Shown here: positions 55,407-64,000 of the stretch, piece by piece
How the letters are laid out: the number at the start of each line of letters is the position of its first letter
How positions within the stretch are numbered: position 1 is the stretch's first letter
Assembly (NCBI RefSeq): GCF_964204645.1
Contig: NC_134025.1
Span: 18,692,001 to 18,756,000 of the forward strand
Source of the DNA: Tubulanus polymorphus
Lineage: Eukaryota > Nemertea > Palaeonemertea > Tubulaniformes > Tubulanidae
Reading direction: 5' to 3'
DNA length: 64,000 bases
Made by a program: the position numbers and the translations under genes
Notes under the pieces: generated by a model
Told to the model about the DNA's origin: nothing
The model's database searches: none
Seen by the model: the letters and a program-made list of their open reading frames with translations, nothing else

Positions 55407-56815
55407 ATATGAAAAAAGGAAGGTTGAGTTCGTATATGGTGAATTTTTGTTGCTTGGTTAATTAAATATTGCCGAAATAAAAAAATTGAAATTCTGAAGT
55501 AGCGCCAACCCTGTCTAGAAGTAAAACTGTATTAGTCCGCGCTTAAAATAGTGCCACGCATACATTTTTGAAATAGCACTTTACATAGGCCTATTCCATG
55601 ATTTAGTTGTTTATTTCCGTATATAGATATCGGGATATTTATTTTGTTGTTTATTGCCCGAAATTTCCGTATTTTCTTGGTGTGTGTGTCAGCGGATTAA
55701 TTGAATGTTTACGCATTGATGATATGGACTTGGCGAGTACATGTGCTACATCGATTCAACATTAGCTGCTGTTGAATCGTACTCGTACTTCGAGCAACGC
55801 TGAAAACTATCTTACTATTACTAGTGAAATGATTAATCGTCATTAATTCTTTTGGACTTTCGCGTCAGCGATCCGTTTTTAGATCCCGATTATGTGTATC
55901 TAGTTTGCAGCACAGTGATGAGAGCGCGCGTCGATAACATTAGTTACAGTCCCGTAGGCAATATCGCCTTATATACGCAGCGATCACCGTGTATGTATCA
56001 GTAATAGATAATGCACGTTACGGAGCGGGTCGCACGTAGGCTACAATCCACACGCTCGTTATATCAAAAAGGTCTTGAATTAGCAGATGAAATATTATTC
56101 ACGATAACTTTTACTAGAAAAAATTCCTTTTGTGAAACCATTAAAACCTTTAAGTCGGTAACTTAATTTCGTCAGTAACTAGTTTTAATTTCGACTGTAG
56201 CCATATTAGTTTCATGTTCGGATATTTTCACAAATATCCAATCCGTTATAAAAGCTTTAACCACCAACGATTAGGTAACTTCTCGTCAGTAACCGGCCTA
56301 CACCCGCACCATAGTTGTTTTGTATCATTCTCCTAGATCTATCAAACATTTTCAAGTCAAAGATTCCCATAATCAATCTTTAAGATATCATGTAAGAATT
56401 CTAATAAGACTGCTGGTAAATATTCATTCTGTTCCACTTGGTCGATCGTTTGATTAGCTCCAGGGCCTAAGGGTACAGTTAGCAGTTGGCCTATGGTTCA
56501 GTCTGTGAACAGCTTCAAATAACTCTGTTAACAGATGGATATGAAGCTTGTACCCCATGGACTGCGTGGTCATTGGCCTATGTCATGGGTTTTTGGCGAT
56601 TGTGCCGAGAGCAGACTGTATCGGGTGGTCATGGTAAGTATAACTTTGATTAAACATGCACCGATGGCTAAAATGATACCTTCGTTTCTCAACCCCTCTA
56701 ATTGTATGTAAGGCAATATCAATCCAAACCGCCAACGATTTTGTTGATCGAGCTTACAATATTTCGAGCCTCGGGACCTTTTTCCCTCTAGTTTTCAAAC
56801 TTGCAGGGATGGTCT
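55407..56815. other. Non-coding stretch, no gene seen
   Basis: No recognised gene or repeat. A TAGGCCTA word lies near 55585. No further Rab exon was found here. Confidence 0.45.
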
Positions 56816-56975
56816 TATTTGACTACAAAATAATTCTTTAAGAAAGATAAAATACAATAGGCCTATAAACTTCTAGAACTTTGAAGTCACGAATTGAAAA
56901 GATTTTTCAAGCTATGCCATTACTCCAAACCTCTAGCTTTCAAGGTAAACCACACTTTGCCCATGGGCAATTTAT
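56816..56975 (-). repeat. Repeat shared with 48318-48482
   Basis: Same words in the same order as the copy at 48.3 kb (ACAAAATAATTCTTTA, GAACTTTGAAGTCACGAA, CTTTGCCCATGGGCAATTT). It follows the 57.0-57.4 kb frame on the minus strand by about 50 bp. Confidence 0.7.
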
Positions 56976-57027
56976 TTTCCTCCACATTATGTAACCTCAT
57001 ATCATACCTAGTCAGCATATTATAAAA

Positions 57028-57381
57028 TTAAGTGTTTTGAGCAGCAAGCTGTTTCTCAAAAGTTCTCGGCATTTCATTCTTAAACTTGTCCAGTGCAATT
57101 TCTGTTTGCACTATCATATTTTCCTTCAGGGATTCAATACTAGCAAGAACATCCTGAAGCGTTAATTTGCCATTTTCGCTAGCCAACGATACCTCTCTGA
57201 GGCTTTTCTTTGGGTATTAAGATTTGGATTGTTTTTCTGTAGTGTTTATCCCCTCAAATGCAGGGCTGTTCTCAACACCAATTACCACAGATATCTCAGT
57301 AGAATTTAAATCAGAGTCTGTTGGGCTTCCCAGTATTTCAGGATTATTCACAGCATAGCTTTTAATACTAGTTTGGCTCAT
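57028..57381 (-). pseudogene. Open frame with one stop, possible LINE ORF1 N-terminus
   Basis: From ATG at 57381 the minus strand reads MSQTSIKSYAVNNPEILGS, then ISVVIGVENSPAFEGI, a TAA after EKQSKS, and continues in the same frame with SLREVSLASENGKLTLQDVL and IVQTEIALDKFKNEMPRTF to a TAA at 57028. The second half looks like an amphipathic, coiled-coil-prone stretch. Its position next to the 56.8-kb repeat suggests the first ORF of a LINE, but no diagnostic motif is present. Confidence 0.4.
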
Positions 57382-57477
57382 AGTTGAAGTTTATACTTGA
57401 CAGTTCACAGATCACAATCACAATCAGACAGTCAATAAAGTCAAGTCAAATTCAGCTCACCTTCCAGTGCACATATT

Positions 57478-57671
57478 TGTTGACTTTCCGAGGTCCGGCA
57501 AACAGGACAAAACACAATATATATTTAACAGAACATAGGATGTTTATTTCTGCTTGACTATCACTACCACGTAGCATACAGTACACGTAGTATACAGAAT
57601 GCGGTTTTCAGTAATATACGAATTAGGTTACGGCAAACTAGCAATACGAATATGAACTAACTTCATCAACA
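57478..57671 (-). mobile_element. LTR-like block, 194 bp (3' LTR of the 57.5-63.9 kb element)
   Basis: On the minus strand it starts TGTTGATGAAGTTAGTTC and ends GTCAACA, so TGTTG/CAACA are inverted ends with TG...CA. It contains AATAAA. Its first 45 bases match 63872-63830 except for an 8-base gap (GCTAGTTTGCCGTAACC shared). It is preceded by ATATT (57473-57477), the same five bases that follow 63872. The rest differs from the other LTR. Confidence 0.55.
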
Positions 57672-57796
57672 TCCCCCTTTCCTAAGTTATTATGACCCAT
57701 GCAAACTATCAAGATACAAATCTCTAATTCTAAATGCAAATTAATCAAATTCTTGTCTTCTTATCATAACACAATATCTAAAACAAAATACTAATA

Positions 57797-57832
57797 TAAA
57801 TATAGCTGCAAAGCAGCGATAACGGGTTTTCT
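57797..57832 (+). repeat. Family H end (GCTGC hairpin + GGGTTTTCTG)
   Basis: TATAGCTGC-AAA-GCAGCGATAA followed by CGGGTTTTCTGC. Same end as 27641-27670 and, inverse, 5690-5720. Confidence 0.65.
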
Positions 57833-57879
57833 GCACAGTCTTTGAATCCTGTTCAATGGTTAATACAGTTTTATAAGAG

Positions 57880-58235
57880 GAAGCTCGACAAACAGTCAAT
57901 TAGACCTTCTTGAAACCATGGACAACTGAACCAGATGTCCTATTTGACTCTGGAAAATCGACTGTTAGGCGATAATTACTCTTTATGATTTCGACAAAGT
58001 ATTTAATAAGGTACAACATCAGCCATTACTAAACAAGGCTATTAGGAAACAGTATCAATGATAGGTTGCCGAAATGGCTCAGCATTATCTCTGAACGAAA
58101 AATTGTAGCCGAAATCAACGGAACGCTTCATCTTGGATTAAGTCGGCCTAACTAGTCGAGTCAAGCAAGGTAGTATCCTAAGTCGTCTTCTGTTTAATGT
58201 CCTGACAAATGACATACACAGTAATCCAAAATAAA
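57880..58235 (+). pseudogene. LINE reverse transcriptase fragment
   Basis: The + strand reads DFDKVFNKVQHQPLLNKA, then LPKWLSIISERKIVAEINGT and, after a stop, VKQGSILSRLLFNVLTNDIHS. F-D-K-x-F...V-x-H is motif A and (V)-x-QGS-x-LS-x-LLF-N is motif B' of Jockey/CR1-like reverse transcriptases. The YADD part is lost. It lies within the LTR element. Confidence 0.65.
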
Positions 58236-58249
58236 CCAGACAGAGTAAA

Positions 58250-58760
58250 TTTCCAAAACGACCTTAACACGCTGTTCGACCAAAAAACTTAATAATCCGA
58301 CAAGAAAATCTTGTACGCTTTTTGTTTGAACCAAAACTTTTCTTCATTCTGAAAGCTATGTTATTGTTGAAATGAAAAACTTTTTGTCCCGGCAAAAAAA
58401 TTTGGTTGAGCATAAACAATTTTTTCGAACGAATGTTTGAATGAAAACAATTCTGTTCAAAATACTTAATACTTTTGGTTCGGAGAAAAAACTTTTTACA
58501 ATATACTTGTTCGAACGAAAAACTTAATGTTCTGAAAAGAAAATTCTGATCAAATTCAAACAATTCTGTTCAATCGAACAATTGTTCAAACAAAAAACCT
58601 TTCGTTTGGACAAAAAGTTTGTTCAACTTTGTTCTAACGTTTTTTTCGAATTGGTTCAATCGAACAGAATATTATTGGTTGGTACGAAACAAATTTTGTT
58701 CCGACAAAAGAATTTTCAAGCGAAAGGTCTTTTGAACGAAAAAAAAGATATTTCTTGGGC
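58250..58760. repeat. Low-complexity quasi-palindromic region
   Basis: Dozens of variants of (T)GTTC(G/A)AA(C) joined to AAAAA(C)TTTTT words, for example GTTCGAACGAAAAACTT and TTCGTTTGGACAAAAAGTTTG. Frames on both strands (58264-58563 minus, 58582-58770 plus) are Phe/Lys/Asn-rich readings of the motif and are not called as genes. Confidence 0.75.
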
Positions 58761-58776
58761 TCCGCAGTAACTTAAA

Positions 58777-59102
58777 GCCGGACGTAGGTCAGCCTTGTGA
58801 CGCGATGCGATCCTCGCGTTGCATCGCAAGTTTCGGTGCAAGTCGGTTGCGATACGATTGTCAGCGACTGTATGCGACTTCGTTCCGCCAGTTGCAAGAG
58901 CGGGTCGGTTGGTTGTGACAGTCGTGTCGCGTCGCAGAAAGTAGAACACGTGCGACTCCTTGTGACTGGCGTTGCTGAAAGTCGCAACCCGTCGCAAGGG
59001 AGCGTAGGTCGATGAGTCATTGCGACACAATCGACGCTGGCGGTCGCAGTGATAGGCGTCGCAGTGAATCACAAGCCGTCGCAAGGCCGACCTACGCCCT
59101 GC
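58777..59102. mobile_element. GTCGCA-rich MITE with 27-bp imperfect terminal inverted repeats
   Basis: Left end GCCGGACGTAGGTCAGCCTT (58777 on), right end the inverse GCAGGGCGTAGGTCGGCCTT (59102 backwards); 22 of 27 positions pair. The inside is GC-rich with many GTCGCA / TGCGAC words on both strands. No clear target duplication (TTAAA before, AATAAA after). Frames inside are Arg/Thr-rich shadows. The class is uncertain; the ends are not of piggyBac or Tigger type. Confidence 0.65.
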
Positions 59103-59335
59103 AATAAATCATAAGAAATTAATGATATACCAGTTACATTTATGATGAAAAAACTCAAATGAAAAGTCTGGCTTATAAAGCTGTCTGCTCAGACGAAATT
59201 TCCAAAAAAATCATCATTTTTGGCAATAAAATTGATAATTGTGATTGATCGTTGCAAGTCACAACCAGTTAATCACTAATTAACATGCATTTTAATAAAT
59301 CTTGATTCCTCCTTTACAGTGAACTTAGCTTTAAC

Positions 59336-60527
59336 CTAGTAGAGGCTACAAGCCTATGTAGGCCTATGTATATGCGTAGGTCTAAAATCTGGACAGATTG
59401 GTCGTAGGCCTATTGAATAACAACCCACCTAAATATCGTAAATTTTGTTTTGAAGTTCAATCCAATAAGTCCGTTAATAAACGCAACAATTATACTGTGT
59501 TTGTTTAGTAAAGCTCAGTACTGGTAGGCCTAAAGCCGCGTAAAACTCGATAAACACTTCAAGCGACACAGCGAACGATCTCCTTTCCCCCACACCAAAT
59601 GCTTACTCCGAATGTCAAGTGTGAGTCCAGCATACGGAAAGGAGTGTGTTATATACTTGTATTTAGTAAATACCTTGTGCATTTGACAATGATCGGTATG
59701 TACTGTAGGAAATATAGAGTATTGATGGTATTGATATAGAGGTTGAAGCCCGCGGCCGAATAAAGTAATACATTTTTTTATTTTGATACCTCGTCGACAT
59801 AACAGCTTTTCTCCGCTATATATCTTCTGCGTGTTTAGTTTAGGCCTACGATTCCCCGGTACACTAAAGATTTATCTTAGTAAATACACGGTTAATTCGG
59901 TAAAGAAAAATAGGTATTGTTAAACTAACTCCTTGAAACCCGCAGCCAAATCACTGGTAGTAATAAATTAATTTGTACTCGATTTGATTCTCATGATGAG
60001 GAGAAACTCGCAGCTGATCCCCGGAACGTCGATGTAGTAACACACGTCGATTCGTCGATGTTTACGGCTCGACAGTGCTTCTAAAGTAGTAAATTTCCAG
60101 TGTATCGGTAATATGATTTGATGAGGAAAATGGGCTATTGTTAAAATCACTGTTTGAAGACCGCGACTGAATGTGAAGTCTGCGGCAATAAACTAGTTCA
60201 TTTATACTTGAATTGATAATTGAAGTGACAGTCGGCCTGCGGGTTGATTTCGGGACGACGACTCGAAAAACATGTCGCCCCATTGAATGGGGCTAAATTT
60301 TCGATGTTTACGGCCCGACAGCGCTTTTGTAACGATGATTAGTGAAAAAACACACGCGGGCTATTTGTAATCTCAGTGAGCTGAACGATATTATATGGAT
60401 TGTATATGAAACAGCGGTAAGGTAACAAAGCCTATGTTCTTTTGGTAAAAATAGTGTGGAAGAAAATAATAATAATAATAATCACGCGGATATCAATAGG
60501 GTTTTCTGTGAAATAACAGAAAACCCT
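59336..60527 (+). repeat. 1.1-kb dispersed repeat, copy C (hairpin end)
   Basis: From CCTAGTAGAGGCTAC through GGACAGATTGGTCGTAGGCC to the end hairpin AGGGTTTTCTG (60498-60508) / CAGAAAACCCT (60517-60527), followed by AACTAA. It matches copy A in direction and along its length and copy B inversely. (ATA)n and ATCACGCGGATATCAATAG precede the hairpin. It lies inside the broken LTR element. Confidence 0.8.
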
Positions 60528-60669
60528 AACTAAATTAAACATGCATAGGTAATTGCTAACAGCAACTGTAGGGCTTATTACATATCGACTTGATGCATAC
60601 TAATTAAAATAATTAGCAATCTTAACTCAAATTATGTGTCGATAACATAGTCCTTCAAGTGCTGGGGTT

Positions 60670-61325
60670 GTCAATTGCAAAGTTGTAGCTCATGACATCT
60701 TCCATGATTTTGGTGAGTTTTAAGGACATTAGTTATTCTATATGGTCACCAGGGGGGGTTGAATAGTAGAATAACTTAGTATTTCCTTATTAGATTGGTA
60801 TTATAGATATTTCCTTATTAGATAGGCATATTTTGTTACCATGATCAATTGCAAAGTTGTAGTTCATGATATCGTCTATGATTGTGGTGAGTTTTTAAGG
60901 ATTTTAGTTATTCCATATAGTCACCAGGGGGCGTTGAGTAGTATAATAGCTTAGTATTTCATTATTAGATTGGTACCTAGGCATATTTTGTTACCATGAT
61001 CAATTGCAAAGTTGTATTTCATGACATGTACTACGATTGTGGTGAGTTTTAAGGTCATTGGGTTTTGCATATGGTCACCAGGGGGCATTGAATAGTAGAA
61101 TAACTTAGTATTTCCATATTAAATTGGTAACGAGGCATATTTTGTTATCACAATCAATTACAAAATCATAGCTGCTGACATGTTCTATGATTGTGGTGGG
61201 TTTCAAGGTCATTGGTTTTTGTGTATGGTCACTAGTGGGCGGTATGTATTGAAATTGTTAGATTGCTGAGCATTTGAAACCACTTTCCAAGTGGGCATGG
61301 TGTCCCTGGACCCCTAGTTCTAGTT
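60670..61325 (+). repeat. About four tandem units of 155-170 bp
   Basis: Units start near 60672, 60845, 61001 and 61156 with CAATTGCAAAGTTGTAG (last one diverged). Each has ATGATT(G/T)TGGTGAGTTTTAAGG, then TATGGTCACCAGGGGG and TAGTATTTC. The last unit ends GGGCATGGTGTCCCTGGACC. Its inverse is joined to the R1 repeat at 37925-38095. No coding frame. Confidence 0.75.
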
Positions 61326-61344
61326 TCCCTTGATTATCACTAAT

Positions 61345-61760
61345 CGCTTCTGCCATCGTGTTGCATCAGTGATCGAGAAAACACCCACAATACCGGACAG
61401 CGCTTCATCGAGCCGCCGCTGAAAACATTCACTGCTGACCTTCAAACCGAAGGGTAAACGCGCCCATCGGAATCGGCCAAAAGGTGTGATCATTGTGGTT
61501 AGCAGACTCGATTCCTGATCGAGACAAACATGCCAAAAAGCTTCTTACACATCTAGCTTATTGAATACCTTCGCATTCCGTAACATGGGTAGGACATCAT
61601 CTACCGCCGTCAGCTTGCAATGTTCGCGTTGGAACGCATCATTTAACAGCATCGGATCAATACATATGCGGAGGTTACCATTCGGTTTACGGACCACTGC
61701 CATCTGGCTGACCCATTGGGTCAACGAGAACCAGCACACCGCGGTCAACTAATTGCTCTA
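61345..61760 (-). pseudogene. Gypsy-type reverse transcriptase, N-terminal part
   Basis: Minus strand: WVSQMAVVRKPNGNLRICID, DVLPMLRNAKVFNKLDV (the motif-A Asp), a TAA stop at the next codon, then AFWHVCLDQESSLLTTMITP, RWARLPFGLKVSSECFQRRL and GIVGVFSI. The sequence ends just where the YxDD block should follow (about 61345), at the edge of the tandem array, so the enzyme is truncated. Confidence 0.75.
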
Positions 61761-62574
61761 GTTCATTCTTTACATCGGCATGTAGGGCTAACGGTATGTT
61801 CCTACACGAGACCTGTCTCGGGCGAACATCAGGATCTACAGTCAGGTGGGCTATGCCAAGATCACCCAGTGGTTCGGGCTCTGTTTTCACTGCAGAAATG
61901 AAGTGATCATTATTCTCAGTTATTAAATTCATGTCTTGTATCGTTTTGAGACCAAGTAGACATATAAACTTGTTCGGCATGACGGTAAATCGAACTCGAT
62001 GTTTCTCGTTGTTACGCAGATTAGTCACTGTCAACGTAGTTTCACCCAGAGGCTTCATCTGAGTGTGGTTCCACATTATGAGATTCTTCGTTGTTTCACG
62101 AACTTGTTCCTTTCTTACGAAACGTTGGCAAATAGTGTTCACATTTGCGCCGCCATCGACTTGAAATTTGATATCGCAATCATTCACTTGCATCCATGCA
62201 TGTAAAACCGCTTTCATGTCAGCCTGCATGGCATTAAGCCAGCAGCCGTCTCCATAGTCGAGCAGTTTTTCACTCGAAATATCGACTGCATGTATTTTCG
62301 ACTTCTTACATTTTGCTTTAAAATGATTCCGACCGTTACAGTTCTGACAGGTTTTACCACACGCGAGACATCTTTCTTTTCCGGCTGCATGTTTGTAACC
62401 ACAGAAATCGCAGTCTGTAATTGGCTGGGTTTGATTCTTCGGTCTTCCCTTTCCTTTGGCAGCATGTGCAGCTCGTGGTTTGGAAACCATCTGGTTCATA
62501 ATGATTCTGTTTACTTTAACCCTTTTTCTGGATTGAACATGCGCATCGCAGATTTCTCTCGCATGAGATAACAA
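61687..62574 (-). CDS. Gypsy-type Gag zinc knuckles and protease region (295 codons)
   Basis: Long uninterrupted frame. A basic stretch (KGKGRPKNQTQP) leads into a Cys-rich array: CDFCGYKHAAGKERCLACG and CQNCNGRNHFKAKC, the last being a CCHC knuckle that binds element RNA. The protease follows with FQVDGGANVNTICQRF, where the usual D-T/S-G is D-G-G. FICLLGLKTIQDMNLI fits the protease's distal part, and ELEQLVDRGVL the start of reverse transcriptase. A frameshift at about 62580 separates it from Gag. Confidence 0.7.
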   Translation of the reverse strand: MLSHAREICDAHVQSRKRVKVNRIIMNQMVSKPRAAHAAKGKGRPKNQTQPITDCDFCGYKHAAGKERCLACGKTCQNCNGRNHFKAKCKKSKIHAVDISSEKLLDYGDGCWLNAMQADMKAVLHAWMQVNDCDIKFQVDGGANVNTICQRFVRKEQVRETTKNLIMWNHTQMKPLGETTLTVTNLRNNEKHRVRFTVMPNKFICLLGLKTIQDMNLITENNDHFISAVKTEPEPLGDLGIAHLTVDPDVRPRQVSCRNIPLALHADVKNELEQLVDRGVLVLVDPMGQPDGSGP

Positions 62575-62579
62575 TTGTT

Positions 62580-63570
62580 CATATGCTCGGCATGTCGACC
62601 TCTCGCAGGAGACGTTCTTGCAGTTTTACTGGAACGGAGAAAACGATCTTATCTCGAATCATGCGATCTTTCTCCTTAAAGTTGCACGAATCGGCTCGAG
62701 TTCGAAGCTCGGTGAGAAAAACATTGAATGGTTCCTGTCATGTAATTGACCAGAAATGATGAGTCATCAGCACCTCATTCTGTCTTGGGTTGCAATATTT
62801 CTCTAATGTGCTCAGGACAACATCTGGTTTTAACTCATCCCCTTCGTCTTCCCATTCAAACTGGTCATATATCTTGATGACCTGCAGTCCAGCACACTGC
62901 AAAATTATGGCAGTCTGTCTCGCAGGTGGCTTCTCTTCAGCACCGCTCGCTTGCAAATAAATTTCTAACCTTTGTTTCCACTTTCGGAAATTTTCCGCAA
63001 TGTTCCCCTCCACTACGGGCCATTTATCCCACCAGTCCTCGTCCGGTACAATGAAAGGCTGATCCTCCACATGTTCGAAGCCTAGGAAATCGAAGGCATC
63101 CTCCGTTAGCTGACGGTCCACCGCTTAATCGGGAGCGGGCGCCGCACTTGCTACTGCTGGTTTTGGATGCCTTCACCGACTGAAACCTCGGAGTGTTTCT
63201 GGGTTTCAGCGCTGCTGCTTGAAGCACCGAGGCAGAGATAGTAATACCTGCCTCGGAGATAGTCCTTTCACTAGTTATCCACAATGGCTACTGGCCAGCC
63301 ACGCGTGAGTACAATAATGAATAGACGGACCCTCTCAGATAGAATGCGTTGTTCCTCCGGTGTCAAATGTTGCGTACGGTCTGTCCATAGTAATAGTACT
63401 CGTATTTCTTCGACGTTGCGTTGTTTTAGAGTGGTCAGTTTAGCCTCAGACAACGATGGCAGTCGTTGCAGAAGCTGCTCTATGCTGATAAGATCTTTGT
63501 CGGAACGAAGCCGTCTCTCGACTTCGGTTTGAACAAGTTGTGCTAGTTGTTCTTGCGTTACCACCATCAT
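62580..63570 (-). pseudogene. Gypsy-type Gag remnant
   Basis: Pieces in several frames: 63570-63271 (TQEQLAQLVQTEVERRLRSD, Gln/Glu/Arg-rich), 63121-62738 (WPVVEGNIAENFRKWKQRLE and YLQASGAEEKPPARQTAIIL) and 62700-62590 (RMIRDKIVFSVPVKLQERLL). W-x-x-W...F..WK.R...YL is typical of retrotransposon Gag. Only frame breaks separate the pieces, which suggests a fairly young copy. Confidence 0.65.
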
Positions 63571-63872
63571 GCGCTCGCCTGATGTAGTTGTCTCTTCGCG
63601 GTATCAGATCGAGTACTGGATCCCTGTCGAGACATATCTAGCCGTCGGTATTCCTCTCAAGGAGTCCGATTCACAGTAGGCGTGGTGGTCAACTATAGTC
63701 TCGAATAATAATCCATTATTCTCACTGAGTACAAACTTGTTCAACTGACAAAGTTATAAGGATACAACCACATTTTATACCATACAATAAGCGTTTTGAT
63801 TGGCTAATAAATCCAGCCAATGGGCGTGCTCCAGGTTACGGCAAACTAGCAATTGAACTAACTTCATCAACA
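63571..63872 (-). promoter_or_regulatory. 5' LTR and leader of the gypsy-type element
   Basis: The minus strand starts TGTTGATGAAGTTAGTTCAA at 63872 and has GGTATAAAATG with TATAAAA at 63773-63779, a likely RNA polymerase II promoter. The inner LTR border and primer-binding site could not be placed. Confidence 0.5.
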
Positions 63873-64000
63873 ATATTAAGTAATAAATTAACCATAGCTA
63901 ATCATTAATTCAACTCTAAAATCCATGTCACACTGTTGCTATGATATTCTATCTCATAAATCTTCATAGACTCCCTGATATGATACTGACTGAAATTTTT
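63873..64000. other. Flank of the gypsy-type element
   Basis: AT-rich sequence after the ATATT target duplication. No Rab exon seen before the window ends. Confidence 0.4.

Larger units (their letters stand above)
57478..63872 (-). mobile_element. Ty3/gypsy-type LTR element, broken and filled with other repeats
   Basis: Boundaries rest on matching ATATT flanks (57473-57477, 63873-63877) and TGTTGATGAAGTTAG ends. The minus strand carries a 5' LTR-like start at 63872 with TATAAAA near 63773-63779, Gag (63570-62580), zinc knuckles, protease and the first part of reverse transcriptase (62574 to about 61345). RNase H and integrase are missing. The interval 57672-61330 instead contains a LINE fragment, low-complexity DNA, a GTCGCA-rich MITE, the 1.1-kb repeat copy C and a tandem array. 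The two LTRs differ beyond their first 45 bases, so the boundary call could be wrong. Confidence 0.5.

Noticed and set aside
58716-59084. Arg/Thr/Cys-rich frames over the GTCGCA-rich element
   Set aside because: Composition follows the repeated word; both strands are equally open.
60670-61325. CRISPR-like regular spacing of repeated blocks
   Set aside because: Units are 155-170 bp, diverged along their whole length and in an animal genome; an ordinary tandem array.
44764-64000. Search for the last Rab exon(s)
   Set aside because: No acceptor followed by Cys-Asp and a later ETSAK-type block was found by eye on the + strand.

Overview
The window is nuclear DNA of a multicellular animal, probably a marine invertebrate. 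Reading frames are short, splice signals are of the GT...AG type, introns are very long, and mobile-element remnants of many classes fill them. The word TAGGCCTA(C) is scattered through the non-coding DNA. No ribosomal RNA, tRNA, CRISPR or bacterial-type gene was found. The phylum cannot be fixed from this window alone.

One host gene is supported: a Rab32/Rab38-family small GTPase on the + strand. Seven exons (12272-12380, 24550-24582, 26147-26243, 37665-37721, 44193-44225, 44327-44354, 44689-44763) join in phase to 144 codons, from the start ATG through the P-loop, switch I, the switch II region and the N-K of N-K-x-D. The last part (D of NKxD, SAK motif, prenylated C-terminus) was not found and probably lies beyond base 64000. 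The protein has His85 where Rab32 proteins usually carry the catalytic Gln. A perfect TCACGTGA E-box lies 10 bp before the ATG.

The rest is mostly mobile DNA. Upstream (1-12240): a dispersed repeat ending in a hairpin, two piggyBac-type MITEs flanked by TTAA (one nested in a Tigger-type MITE), a broken hAT-like fragment and a LINE reverse transcriptase in reverse orientation. Intron 1: a three-unit repeat series next to exon 1, a Penelope-like reverse transcriptase, and a short insertion with target duplication and a hammerhead-like motif 45 bp before exon 2. Intron 3: a dispersed 1.1-kb repeat, a hairpin array and two Ty3/gypsy-like pol regions fused head to tail. Intron 4: a broken hAT-like transposase. 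Downstream of exon 7: an inverted 1.1-kb repeat, a 31-bp minisatellite open in all three forward frames, a perfect 59-bp inverted repeat, LINE remnants, a nearly intact piggyBac transposase gene, and a gypsy-type element (57478-63872) with matching ATATT flanks that has been filled with other repeats.

The most interesting signals are the His85 substitution, the hairpin-ended repeat families (terminal hairpin whose right arm runs into CTAA, in two unrelated families), the hammerhead-like insertion, the minisatellite plus palindrome, and the duplicated pol modules. All calls come from reading the sequence and from recalled family motifs; no database search was run.
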